64,000 nucleotides of DNA, taken from Struthidea cinerea (lineage: Eukaryota; Chordata; Aves; Passeriformes; Corcoracidae). This document shows, piece by piece, positions 1-11,800 of this stretch; the stretch's first letter is position 1; each line of letters opens with the position of its first letter. The stretch spans positions 889,171 to 953,170 of the forward strand of contig VZTI01001175.1 in assembly GCA_013397865.1 (NCBI GenBank), in the 5' to 3' direction. Both the position numbers and the translations under genes were made by a program. Under the pieces are notes generated by a model. That model saw only the letters and a list, made by a program, of their open reading frames with translations. It searched no databases and was not told the DNA's origin.

Positions 1-1088
1 TCACTGACTCCCAGAATCCGCTTCCTTTTTCATAAATTTATGTTGACGGCAATTGCACTGAAGACAGTAAGTTTGAATTTTTAGTGATGCAAACGGTCTC
101 AAAAGCTGACCCAAGAATTAGGAGGGATCATATTTTGGAAAGTAGATTATTTCATCAGCACTGGATACTTTTAAAACTGGATCCTCATTTGAGACTACAT
201 TGATACTCTTTATTTGTACTTCTTTTATAAGAGTTTTAGATATACTCATGTATATTTTTTAAAATAAGTGTGAAAGTGCTCAAAGAAAGCATAACTAACC
301 CATGCCTTCAATAATGCTTTTCAAAAGGCAGCTGTGACCACAGCCCAGTTCCCCAAACCTCAGATCGCACATATCTGCATCAGCAAAAACCTGGTGTCAG
401 AGGCTGCTGACTTACAATCCCCTCCATGGTCACAGAAGTGATTACAAAGGTAGAGGAGTGGGGTCTCACACGGAGAATCAAGCCCAAAACACTCCAGCGA
501 ATGCCCTCTAATGCACTTCTGCTCAAGGAGAAGTAACTTGAAGTAACTGTGGCTGGTATAATACCAGCTGAAAGCCTGCCTTACACTGGTAAAGAGCTAT
601 CTGATCAGCAAACTGGACACATGCACTTGCAAGGGCGTGAAAGAGGATTTCAGCCCCAAACTGCCAGCCGTCTGTGGTCCTGCTCGAGAACTCATCTGAT
701 TCAATCTAGGACAAAAGCTATGTCAGATTTGTGCACTAAATCCTGACTCTTGAGGTCCCTCTCGCTCCACCATTTCCCATGTTTCTGTCAGGGACAGAGG
801 TTGGGGAGAGTTTTCACTGCAGTTTCAGTGGGTCTTCAGGGGAGAGGAAAGCAAAAAAGAGCAGAACTAAACCCTACCAAGCTGGCAGCCAGGTATTTGA
901 ACTCTGCTTTTGGGACCTGTCATGTCCTGTTGCCTTCAGATTTCAGTTTTATGCCGCAAGAGGGACAAGAGAAGTGACCATCAAGAACCCCCAAGAGTGC
1001 TTCTGGCAAGAAGAGGGTGGAGGGCAGCAATGCCACTGTCTGGGGACATGAGCAGCAGATTTGTCTGTCCCATCTAAAAAGAACTTGG

Positions 1089-1130
<42 letters not shown>

Positions 1131-1157
1131 ACGCACATGCCCCAGCTCTCCTCCTAC
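1..1157 (-). other. CRABP1 intron 2 (partial)
   Basis: This is the 5' part of intron 2, running off the left edge. It contains the (CA)n microsatellite at 1090-1138. I looked for CRABP1 exons 3 and 4 here on the minus strand and saw none. Short open frames in this stretch look like chance. Confidence 0.75.
1090..1138. repeat. (CA)n/(TG)n dinucleotide microsatellite
   Basis: An uninterrupted CA/AC run of about 18 units spans 1090-1125 and continues imperfectly to 1138. On the CRABP1 sense strand it is a (TG)n tract starting about 20 bases after the exon 2 donor. Confidence 0.98.
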
Positions 1158-1336
1158 CCTGCACTTTCGTCCATCCACCGTCTCCTCCTCAAAGCTCTCC
1201 CCGATTTTGAAGTTGATCTCAGTGGTACGGACAGTGGTGGAAGTTTTGATGTAGAACTGGTCCCCGTCCTGGCGGATCTCCACATGGGGTTTGGAGGCAG
1301 CTGCCACCGCCACTTTCCTGAGCATGGCATTGACAC
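1158..1336 (-). CDS. CRABP1: CRABP1 coding exon 2
   Basis: The acceptor is CCCAG/GTGTCAATG and the donor is TGCAGG/GTAGGA. The length of 179 nt equals the usual exon 2 of this gene family. It encodes the end of the helical lid and the central beta strands, including DGDQFYIKTSTTVRTTEINF. The product differs from the mammalian protein by conservative changes such as FKIGESFEEE. Confidence 0.95.
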
Positions 1337-1877
1337 CTGGGCGAAGCGGGGAGGAAACAGAGCTTGAACTCGCCAGCCGTACCCTGGGCTGACCTCGCCC
1401 AGCATCACGCAGATCGGGGAGCGGGGCGAGAGGCCGGGGCACCGCGCGTAGCCCGACTGCACAGCTGCGGCGCTCGGGAGCTGCGGCGCTCCGGCAGGCT
1501 CCGCACGGCCGGCACACGCGGGCTCTCTCAGAGATCCCCGCGGCAGAACTCCGGGCCAGCGACAGCCCGGCTCCCCGGAGCAGGACCTCCGGCGCTCGCA
1601 GGTGAGGCGGGGACCGTGCCGTGCCTCGACCGTCCCTCCCCGGTTAGGGCTCTCAGCCATTCCCCGCACCGGCAGGAGCTTCTCTTGCCCGCGGCCGACG
1701 CACGGAGCTCTCCCGGGAGACACCGGGCACCGGAGCGCGGCTGCAGCTGCCACCCCGTGTCCCCTCCCGCGGGACACAGCCCGTTGCCCGGCTCCCCCGC
1801 GCCTCACCCAGAGCCTTGAGTAGCTCGTCGAAATTCTCGCTGCTCCTCATCTTCCAAGTACCGGCGAAGTTGGGCAT
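1158..1877 (-). CDS. CRABP1: Cellular retinoic acid-binding protein 1, 5' part (exons 1-2)
   Basis: This is the 5' part of the gene for a small cytosolic carrier of all-trans retinoic acid (intracellular lipid-binding, FABP-like beta-barrel family). Exon 1 (1877-1808, 70 nt) begins MPNFAGTWKMRSSENF. Exon 2 (1336-1158, 179 nt) carries VNAMLRKVAVAAASKPHVEI through to VDGRKCR. Both match vertebrate CRABP1 nearly residue for residue, and the donor and acceptor bases (GT at 1807-1806, AG at 1338-1337, GT at 1157-1156) keep frame through the split Gly-24 codon. Together the exons encode residues 1-83 of an expected 137. Exons 3 and 4, which hold the C-terminal strands and the carboxylate-binding Arg/Tyr residues of the family, were not found in 1-1157 and should lie beyond the left edge. 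The start ATG is the family start and sits in a CpG island. CRABP2 is less likely because its N-terminus differs. Confidence 0.96.
1337..1807 (-). other. CRABP1 intron 1
   Basis: A short (471 bp) GC- and CpG-rich intron bounded by consensus GT and AG on the minus strand. Long open frames cross it on both strands because it is GC-rich and poor in stop codons. They are not supported as genes. Confidence 0.85.
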
Positions 1878-2050
1878 GGCGAGGCGGGCGCTGCGGAGGG
1901 CGGCGGGGACGCGGCGCTGCTGCTCGCTCTCCGGCTCAGGCACCTTGTGAGTGGGGCGGACCGCGGCGGCAGCGCCAGGGAGAGCGGGGCACACCCACCC
2001 GGCCCCCCACCCCTTCCCCCGGGCCAGCACCACGCCGCCAGACAGCCGGC
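1340..2050. promoter_or_regulatory. CRABP1 CpG island / promoter region
   Basis: CpG dinucleotides are dense from intron 1, through exon 1 (ATG at 1877), to about 170 bp upstream of the start codon, in contrast with the AT-rich surroundings. No TATA box was recognised upstream of the start. The transcription start is inferred to lie between about 1880 and 2000 on the minus strand. Confidence 0.7.
1808..1877 (-). CDS. CRABP1: CRABP1 coding exon 1
   Basis: The exon holds 23 complete codons plus the first base of Gly-24. The donor reads CTCTGG/GTGAGG on the minus strand, with GT at 1807-1806. It encodes the first beta strand (GTWK motif) and the start of the helix-turn-helix lid of the lipid-binding fold. 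Confidence 0.95.
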
Positions 2051-2066
2051 CCCCTCCCAGTCATGG

Positions 2067-2133
2067 CCATCCATCCATCCATCCATCCATCCATCCATCC
2101 ATCCATCCATCCATCCTTCCTTCCTTCCTTCCT
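2067..2133. repeat. (ATCC)n followed by (TTCC)n tetranucleotide microsatellite
   Basis: About 12 tandem ATCC units (2067-2115) pass directly into about four TTCC units. The tract lies 190-256 bp upstream of the CRABP1 start codon. Open frames rich in Ile-His-Pro-Ser or Trp-Met-Asp-Gly repeats here are translations of the microsatellite. Confidence 0.97.
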
Positions 2134-4306
2134 GTCCTCTCCATCCATCACTCCTTGCCACCTGGCTTGCAGCCTCCACAGCTGCCTTCTGGGGCTGCCC
2201 AAGAATGAGAGCCCGATTGTCACTTGTCCCACAAAGGAGGTGTACAGCGAGGACTTGATGCAAAGCCCCAGAGGCAGGCAGGGAAGGCAGAGGGCAATCC
2301 AACCAGGCTCAGTCTCTCCTGCGCTGATCCCACCACGGCAGGGCCGAGGCACAGCGGCCCATTAGAGTTCACCCCCGAGCTCCCCGCACGCACGGGTCTC
2401 CCAGCTGCCAACCTACGCCCAACACTGCTCACTGGGACAGCCAGCAGGTCTAAGGGGTGCCAGGGAGCACAGCCCTTTCTGGGATGGGAACTGTTGTAAG
2501 GAAGTTGTCACTGCCCCTGAGCCGAGTCTCCCCTTCGGGAAGGGTGAAGGACAAAGAGATGCACGATGCCTAAAGCATTCCCCGGCCACAGCCACGCATT
2601 CCCTCAGTGCTCCGTGGCACTGTTAGCAGCAGGAGGATGTAGGTGCAGAACTGGCATCAGAAAGAGCAGTGCCCATGATGGTCACAAGCTTTTATGGAGA
2701 AACACAGCAAGCTATTTCACACTTACTTAATTAACACCAGTGTGCTAAAGATTTGAGTGCTGTTCTGAGCCTCTCATACTTTCATTTTCAAAGACCATTT
2801 TCATTGTCTTTGCTTTGAATCCCTCAGTTTCAGGCCAAAGATGCTAGATTAAAGTTCCTTATTGCAGCTGATTTATCCACATGATAAAGTGAACAGAACT
2901 TGACAGGTTAAGGTGTATGGAGTTTTTCTGCTGCTGTTCTGCATAAGGAAATACTCAAAACAGTCAGAGGCCTGTGATTTCCCACTCCAAACAGAGCCAG
3001 ATGTATTTTAATTATAGGAAAACCTTTGCTGAGCCAACTTCATGGTACATTCACAACCAATCTTCACCTGTTAGACTCTGTAAAATGAACATGTAGGTTA
3101 CTTGAGGTATGTATAAAATATGTTTACTCCTGGAAAATGAATAGATCTGGGAGTTACTTTAGGATTCTATATATGCTGAAATTTGCTCTCATTTTTTATT
3201 CCAGGAAGAATTTCACCTGAGTAAGAACCATAGAGCAGAACCAAGTATTTGTCTGTTGATTGTCACTCTTTTTCTACTGATTTTTGTTTCTGCCTTTTCA
3301 GAACACCCTGGAGACCTGGCATCATTCTTTAACTGAAATATTTTGATGAAAAATCTGTGTTTTTTTCCAGGAAATGAACATTTCAGTGAGGAATATCTGT
3401 TTTCAATAACAGGGTTTCTCTAAAAAGAGAAACAGAACAACACAAACCAAAAACAAAAGCCAGAGCACGAAGCATTCTTCAGTTGTTTTAGTAAATGACA
3501 ATAAATTAATCCCCATCTGAAAAACTTTGTTTAAAGAATTCAAATTGCCTCAAAGAAAAACACTTGTGAAAAAAAGACACACACATAAATAATTTCCTAT
3601 TGCAAGTAGGTTTAAGACTTTCCAATGTAAGGCTGCAGGCCCAACAAACACATACCAAGTCTGTACATTGCTATGAAACACCAAAGAAAAACTGCTCAGT
3701 CCCTCAGTTTCAACTTCCCAACTGCACAACTGAAAACATGCTACCATGGTCCAGCTTTGTTTCCAGAATCCTGCAGAATGTGTATACCTGGAGCCCAGTG
3801 GAAGTCCTTAGCTACCTATGACAATGAGTATGAGCAGCATAAACCAGACGGGAACTCCTATACCTACCTGAGAAAAGAAACGGACTCAAAAGATTTTAGG
3901 GAAGGACAATTTATTCTTTAAAGGACAATTCAAGTCCTTTCATTTGCTGCCCCACTGATACAAACAAGAACTATTCCAGCAGATGTCACCTGAGAGAGTG
4001 TTTCTAACATGTAGGACATGTGTTCTAGGTGTTGGATTGTGGCCATTGACCTATTCCATGAAGATCAGGAGGGAGCCTTCAAAATACCCTTCATCTAGAA
4101 AGTGCATCATGCTGGAAGGAAGAAGTGCCTTCAGTCAATAAAGGCTCCATTCTGTAATGGCAGCACATTGAGCTATTTATCCTAAATACAGAGATATTGA
4201 ATTACTTTTTTATTTATGTTATAATCTCACCTAAAGACCATGAGGCACGGTTCCACCTATACAATACAGCTTCTAAAACAAAAACCCAGTTCATTCTAGA
4301 ATGTCT

Positions 4307-4365
4307 AACTGCCTCTCTGTGGCAATGCATAGAGATTCATACCTCATTCATACAGAGAGGCAGTT
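4307..4365. repeat. Perfect 14-bp inverted repeat
   Basis: AACTGCCTCTCTGT at 4307-4320 is the exact reverse complement of ACAGAGAGGCAGTT at 4352-4365, with a 31-nt spacer. Pairing stops immediately outside the arms. Confidence 0.9.
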
Positions 4366-5820
4366 TCCTTCAGCACTGCATAATACAGACTTAGCAAGTA
4401 TTTAGAATTAGACCTCAGTGATCAACCCCAGAAGGAGTTGCTCCTCTCTGAGAGCGAGGGTCCACTGCTGCCAGCACAGGCAGGACACAGGCATCTGCAT
4501 TTCCAGAGCCAGTCTTCCCTCTCACCCGCTGTTCTTCAGGTATACACAGTAGTTGAACTGATCAGCAACAGTCATTCCCTCTTACCCTTTGAGTTACACT
4601 TCTTTTTGTATCCTTTCTACATGCTGCTTCTCTTTTCTCTTAAATAATTTATATTTTTCCTCTTTTTATAAAAAATAAGCCTTCATGTTTCTCTGCCTTT
4701 ACTAATTAATTTAAAAGTCACCATGAGCTAAACTCCAAACTCAAAAGCAACCCAACTTCACTCGAACAGAAGTTTAAAAGCAAAACATCTCTTGTATTTA
4801 AGTCAATTAAGACAGCCAAAGCTCAGTGAGAAAAATGGTCTTTTTGTTTTTCCATTTGGCGTTTCATGAAAACATTGTGGATTGTAATTCCATTGTGTGG
4901 TGGAACACAAATCCCCACGTAGGCTGATAAGGCAACAGAGTAAGATGTAACTTAAATGGCAACAAATTTCACATGGTTTATGCACTAGTTACACCAATTA
5001 ATTATGCTAATGATATAAAAATCAGTAAGAGCTGAGTTTCTATTTTACAAGCTGTGATCCTATCAGTTAGCTCAATGTTATGAGATTCATTTGCATACTG
5101 AACTGTTTGAAGGAAAGGGAAGGAAAAGATAAGGAAGAAAATATGGAAAAAAGCTTAAAGGAAAGGAAAACAGAGGTGTGATGTAAGACCCATAAGGTAT
5201 GATAATGTTATAATAAAAAAATTAGGATCAGTTTACTGCATGTCGGATCACTCAAATGAAGGACAAAAATAATATCACTCTGGCAGACATGACTCAAGTC
5301 TCTACTGTTATAAAGTGAAGATCAGAAAGCTATACTGATTTATATTAGCTGAGAATGTTGCCCATGGACTTTACCTTAGCCCACTTCATAGATCCTTTTT
5401 CCTGCCACAGCAGCAATGATGTTTATCAGGTCATGCTGAAATAACCCAGACTAAGTGACAGTTTTACTTTTCTTTCAATCTCCTTCTGCGTGGAATTTCC
5501 CCATTAATGTTATCAAAAACAGTTTGATTTTCAAAACATGCCCCTCAGCACTTTTTCCCCTTGGCATTTATTTTATTTACCTGAATCCCCTGAGGCTGAT
5601 CCTTTCCTACAGATGGACCTAATTAATCTTTCCAACGGTGCCTCTAAGACAAAAGAAAGTAATATATGTGCAGATGGGACCAGGGCACTCCATCATCTAT
5701 ACAAATAAGTGACCAGTAATGTGACCAAAACTATCCCCTTGAGGTTATTGACTGACCACCGGGAAGTCACACAAAGCTCAGTGTAAACAATAGATTTTAT
5801 TTACTAAGGTGGTACCCTAG

Positions 5821-5838
5821 GAAAAAAAAAAAAAAAAA
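5821..5838. repeat. Poly(A) run
   Basis: An A homopolymer of about 17 bases. No flanking processed gene was recognised, so it could be a retroposon tail or simple sequence. Confidence 0.8.
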
Positions 5839-8800
5839 GATTGGTTTAAGGGAGAATATAATAAATTATTTCTGACATGAATAAATTATACAACTGGAAG
5901 GTAAATTGCCATCGTAAATTTATCTGCCAAATTAATTTACAGTGGGCCTCTAGCATGACAATAGGTGAAATGTAATATGAATGTATGCAACATCAACAGC
6001 ATTTCTGCAGTGTTGCATTGTATCTTCTACTGCACTCTCATTTCAACTCTCAAATTGAAAGAATACTGACTATTCCCAAACTGAAATGCTAGAGGGATTT
6101 CCAATGCCAAGTTATCCTTGTTGTTTCTGAGACTTAACTAATAGGAAAGTAAATGAATTCTTGCATTGTTAGAGGCAAACAGTAAAGTGTTTGCCAGTTT
6201 TTTGTTCATTAAGAAAAATAGATATGATAATCTTAATTCCTTTTCTATAATATTCCCTTTCATGGGGAATTAATTGATCTGTGTTCTCTTCCACAATCAG
6301 GCCCTAAACTGGCCACCGGCTCTATCTTCTGATCCGCTAAAAGGGTACAATAAAACTGAAAACCGTTTCCTTAACCAAAGTAAAATTTGCTTCTCTGACT
6401 CTGAAAATAAAGCAAGTTTGACTGTCTTTTCACTTGGGCATTAATTCTGCAGATTGCTGAGCAATTTGATCCTGATCCGGCAATACATAGTAGCCATGCT
6501 AGTAACACAATCACCATAATCTGCACTTTAGAGGTGCTCATGGGTGTGTTTTCCGGGGCCAGTACCAGAATAAAGCCACAAATATCAGGAAAGAGGAAAA
6601 CCAAGATCACTCAGTCTCAGACTAATGTTCTGTCTGTAATATGAATTCGTTTAGAACACTGTTTTGGGAAAGGACTTACAAACTGTTAAACAATTTTGTA
6701 GAAGGGCCATATTGAATAACCAACATCCAATATAGATTTTTAGAAGCTGCACCTTTTAATGTACATTTAAGCATCTGTAACATAAAAAAATTGAGCATTG
6801 ACTGAGAGTGTGAGGAACATAAGTGACATTACCTTCTGTCCAAACTGCCCAGCCATAACCAGCTGCCTTGAACAGTTCCTGCCTCCTGAAAGTCAGATTC
6901 TGCCTGTGGCTTGGCAGCTGAAAGGGGGTCATCAATCCCCAAACCCCTCTGGTTCAGACAAAGCAACATGGCAGAAAGTAACAGCTTAGAAGGAACACTA
7001 ACAATCTGCCAATTTTAAAATACAGTATTGTATGAACAGGAAGAAAAAAATCTATTCACATGATTAAATAAAGCTTTCTGTTTTATTGGGCAAAACAATG
7101 TACTTCAGAAAGAAAAAACTAAACAAGGATTTATTGATTTCAGAATACATGGCCTGGGGTGAAAGTCATCCTTTGTGAAGAGCATTACACAAGTTTTAAT
7201 GGATTTTTTTGTGGAACTCTTAGTCAAGGATGGCTCTCTGAAAGAAGGTCCAGGAAAGTCCCAATAGGTTTTTGACAAACTAGCAAATAAGATATTAGCC
7301 TCCTTTTCTCTTTCCCCAGCTTTCCTTTCCTTTAGCCAAAGGAAGCTATTCAGATTGATTTGACTAATTTTGGGGGTGCTTCCCTTCAGCACAATACCTT
7401 CATTTCAGACAAGACAATGAACATCTCTTTAAGCAGTCGAGTTACTGCACTTGCTCACAGGCAACCTAAGACAAGGACTAAACCAGGAGAGTAGAGGATC
7501 CGAGGCAGGAGCTTCCTAGGCTCCTGAGATTGGGACACACTAGTCTACATAAATCTCTAGGAAGTAAAATCAAGCCAAAGAGTCTTTCATAGGTATGTCC
7601 AACAGTCAGGAACAAAGTTCCTGTTCCCCTATCAGACACTTTTAAGGAACTACCTCATAGGACGTATTTATTAGATGTCTCCAAATGCGCACTTCAGTCA
7701 GGCAAAGGATAGAGGTGTTGATAAAGCAGCTCTTAAAACCCAGCCTTTCCTTTGAGCTATGTCTGGTAGTTTCCCCATGTGGTCACTACAAAAATCTGAA
7801 CAATGCTGGAAAAGTGAGACCAGTGCTCTGGGTGTCACAGCCTTGCTTTGCTACTTCAGGCTGTTACATTGCCGAAGTTTGGTTGTTAAATTGGAAATGC
7901 TCCCTATAATCATGAATGCAGAAAAGTTGTTTCTTTTTCATTAAGGGGTTACCACGACATTTGAAACCAGGGATTTTCATAGAGGCTTTCAGGAACCCAG
8001 CAATTCTCCTTTTCGTGAACAAAAGGCATTAATAAAGCTGTAGCTGTCAATAGAAAAGTAATCAAACTGTGTCAGCTCTCTGAAGACAATGCAGGTCTAT
8101 TAAGATGGACTTACTCAGGCAGATGGGCCGAGCTGATGTGTGGTCATTAGAGATTCTTAAAGGATCTTCGTCTCCAGGGATAGAGGACCATGGTATTTTT
8201 TCCAAATGTCCAGAAGAAGAATGAGTGAATTCAAAGGAATATATTCTCATTTAGGTCTGGACTGAACTCCCAACAGGGCCATGTCCTGAAGCTATAGAGG
8301 CCATGCCATTTGTACAACCGCAGGTTTTGCTCTGGCGCCCTGACCTTTGTGTATGTGCTAAATTCAAAAGCTTTCCACTACATCTGGCAGACAAAAAGAA
8401 GATGAAGAAACTTCATTTTCCCTTTCCTAACAAAATAGACTATTTAGCATTCCACATAAATTAGAACCAGGAAATAGGGATCTTATCCATTAATTCAATT
8501 TAAAATTCCAAATGTCTTTGAAAGGTTTTTCATCGGCCTGTTCCGAAGCAATAATAAGTCTAAGCATTTGAGCTAGTTCTTACCAATATAAACAGCTACA
8601 ACTGTACTAGTTCCAAGGAAGACACGACAATTTATACTATGAGAAGATGAGGTCTAGAAATATGTAAGCCGTAGGTGTTCTAACTCCTATCAATTCTTCT
8701 CCCAGCTTTGTTTTGTCCTGCTAAACTTTGCTCAGAAAATGACCTTGAGTACAACTGCTCCTTCTATTGTTAACCCTCTGACCTTCTAAACTAACATCCT

Positions 8801-11800
8801 TTGCTCTTTCTAATTCAGAAAGTTTCTGGGGCTTATTAACTGAACAGGCCAAGTGACCGTTCCCAACAGAAACCAGAGTCCCTGACAAGGAGGTCATTGT
8901 TTTCCAGGCTTCCTCCCTAGTACTAGATCTGCAGATTTCAGTCTGAAAAGGAATAATGCAGACATTCTTTGTCTAAACATTATCTGGAAAGCATCAAGAT
9001 AACTCAAGCCACTTCCTCGCCAATTAAGATTAGAGGGGTCATCTCTAGGGACCTAAGTGATTATGGCCAGTTTTCAAATTTGGATGATGAAATTTGTAGC
9101 AAATTATATCATGAGGCATCTAAATAAAAGAATATCAGTCTTCAGAATTAATACTTATTTGAACTAATGTCAGTCAAAAGAGAGGGTACTCAGCACCCCA
9201 ATGAATTGAATATTTTTACTTATGTCCCTCACTGTATACTTAGATGAATAGCTGAAAGCAATCAAATTTGGAAAGTGTGAACAAATTTCTCAAAAGAAGA
9301 TGCTGTCATTAGGCTTCTAAGTTTAGAGTTTAAGATCCACGAGATCCTTGTATAATACATCCTGGAAAAACAGAAATTCTGGCCGAGATACAAGGGTGTA
9401 CTACTATGGGCTTCAGTCCCTTAGGAACTTAGCAGATCATGTTCATGCAACCCATTAATACAAATAAGTAATTTTCTACAGCATTTGTCCCACTTTTCCC
9501 AAGAGCCCCTCCCTCACAAGAGGCCACTAAAAAGCTAAGAATCTAGGAAATCAATTCTCTACGTTTTAAAATATCTTTGAACCTCTCTTATTTTAAAGGT
9601 GATGGCAGTTAAGTGTACTGGTTCCCTGAGGAGGCTGTAGATTCTCCCAGCAGCACCATCTAGTGCAGAGCACGCTCCCTGTCACTGTGCCTACGGAACC
9701 CCTCCATCTGTATCCCAGATGCATTCAGCCTTGAGCAGTTTCCTATGAGCATCTTCCATCAATAATGTTAACAGGAAAAACATGGGAGAAGGACAGGATG
9801 TTATGTCAAGTAATTTCGAGACATCAACTCGCAAAGTAAGGCTAGGTGAAATACTACAGCTGAATTTCAGGAGGGTATTTTTAGAAAAGCTGACGGATAG
9901 AAAGTTCATTACATAGGTACACTTTTAAAGGGGAATTGCTAAACTTTACACCTGGTTGTGCTGATGCAATCTCTTTTCAGAAGAGCTGACAGAAAAAAGG
10001 ACCACAGTGAAGCTGCAGGGACATTAAAATTTTTATTTTAATGTAATACTGGTTTATTTTGCAAAGAACAGCAACATCTTTCCATGTCAGAAACCTAAAC
10101 AGCAATACCAAATCACAAATTTTTAGAGCAAAAAGTTAAACACTCCCTTTGTACCACTAATTACTGTGGGTCACTGAATAAAGAGCACTCTCCTCATCTG
10201 AACTCAGTTCCTGCCACCAGACTGTCAGATGGCTATTGCTTTCCAGCCATACAAGAGATTTACCCTTCAGAAAAGCCAAAAAGAAATGCATTGTTTTTTA
10301 TAACATTTAGAGTGTTTGTGACTGGGCAGATAGTTTACAAAAGCACAAATGTCATTACATGCACATTTTAAAAGCAATAGTCTACAACTAAAAAAAATAT
10401 TTAATAGTTCCATGTAAACAACCAGACCTAAATCATGAAAGGGCCGATGACCACAGACAACACTCATCTTTTTCAGCTATGCACTGTTTTCTAACATTGC
10501 ATTAAAAAGGCCCTCCCAAGATTAAAGTCCCCATTATGTCATATGCTAGAGATGTAATTCTGTCTACATTTTCCCATTCATAAATAATGGTGAATGCTAT
10601 TTTCTTGGTAGAAACAAATCAATGCCCATATCTGGGACCCAGGCTGTTAAATCTCTGCTAAAATGAAGGCTACAACTGTAAGCAGAATCTCTGAAGAGAA
10701 ACGGAGCCCATATGTCAGAGACACAACTTCAGATTATCACAGCTGGAAATGAAGAAATCGTGGTATATTGATTAATTTTGATTTTGCTTAATGAGCTATG
10801 ACAGAAAGCCACTAAGATGAATGCATCTTCCTTTCTGGAACAGGAGGGGTTCTGCTCATAATACCACTGACTTTGAATGAGGTCTCTCTAATGCTTTTTT
10901 GGATTTGTTTTGAAATTCCGTGATCTACTGCCAGTAATGAAAAGACAGACTAAGCAACTTAAAGAGTAATGGAGGCTACTTTCATGAACAAAGAGATGTT
11001 CCAGTATCAGAAGCAAGCTTATTTGGAGGGCTCTCTGTGATCTGAAGCAGCAGGAAAAGTGAATAGTATCAAGGCAATTAAACTGTACTCAGGAGCTTGT
11101 TGTGCTCCAGGAATCTGAACTCACTGTCCAGTAAGGACTTGATCCACTACAGATTTCAGCAGACTGTGGCATAGGTGTAGCACAGGTGTGGGACAGGTGG
11201 CAGAATGCCTAAGCAGCCTGTGGGATACCAAATACCTCTGCTTTCAAGTGCCACATATGGGAGCTGCACCTGCAAAGCAAGAAACTGAGGAGCAGAAGCC
11301 TTGATCAATGGAGGGAACTAAGAACTGGGTAGGATTCAGCACCTTGTTTCAGTCACAATGGACTCACGCTCCCCAGACAAGGCACACAAGGACAGATTGT
11401 GACACCAGCTACAATTATCTTTGTCCACCGTTGACAGGTGACAGGTTTGCTGGTCTACTCAAACAAAACAAACTTTCCCACGAAAGAACAACGCCTTGCT
11501 GCTTATGATTTTGAGATGTCCCAGTTCTAGAAGCAATATTTGCCTTTGGGATGTGGGCTAAGCATCATGGACTTAATAATGAAGCATTTAACCCATTAGA
11601 ACAATTATAGTAATGAAAAAAGAATGTTTACCATCCCTTTGAAGGTAAACAGCATATAAACTCCTGACTTTCTGCTGTTAAATAGGATTTTCATTCTGAT
11701 GATTTATTTCTTGCTTCAGAAAGACACTGAAGACACCGCCTGTAGCTGTGATTAGACAGAATATACTTTCACAACAATCTCTAATGTGCTTCCCATGCTT

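Noticed and set aside
1..1089. Search for CRABP1 exons 3 and 4
   Set aside because: No minus-strand sequence encoding the ATWENEN or FGADDVVCTR parts was seen. They are presumed to lie outside the window.
1154..1819. Long open frames (up to 217 codons) on both strands over the CRABP1 5' region
   Set aside because: They span exon 1, intron 1 and exon 2 in GC-rich, stop-poor DNA. Only the spliced CRABP1 frame matches a known protein.
1936..2365. Open frames with Ile-His-Pro-Ser or Trp-Met-Asp-Gly repeats
   Set aside because: These are translations of the ATCC/TTCC microsatellite in different frames.
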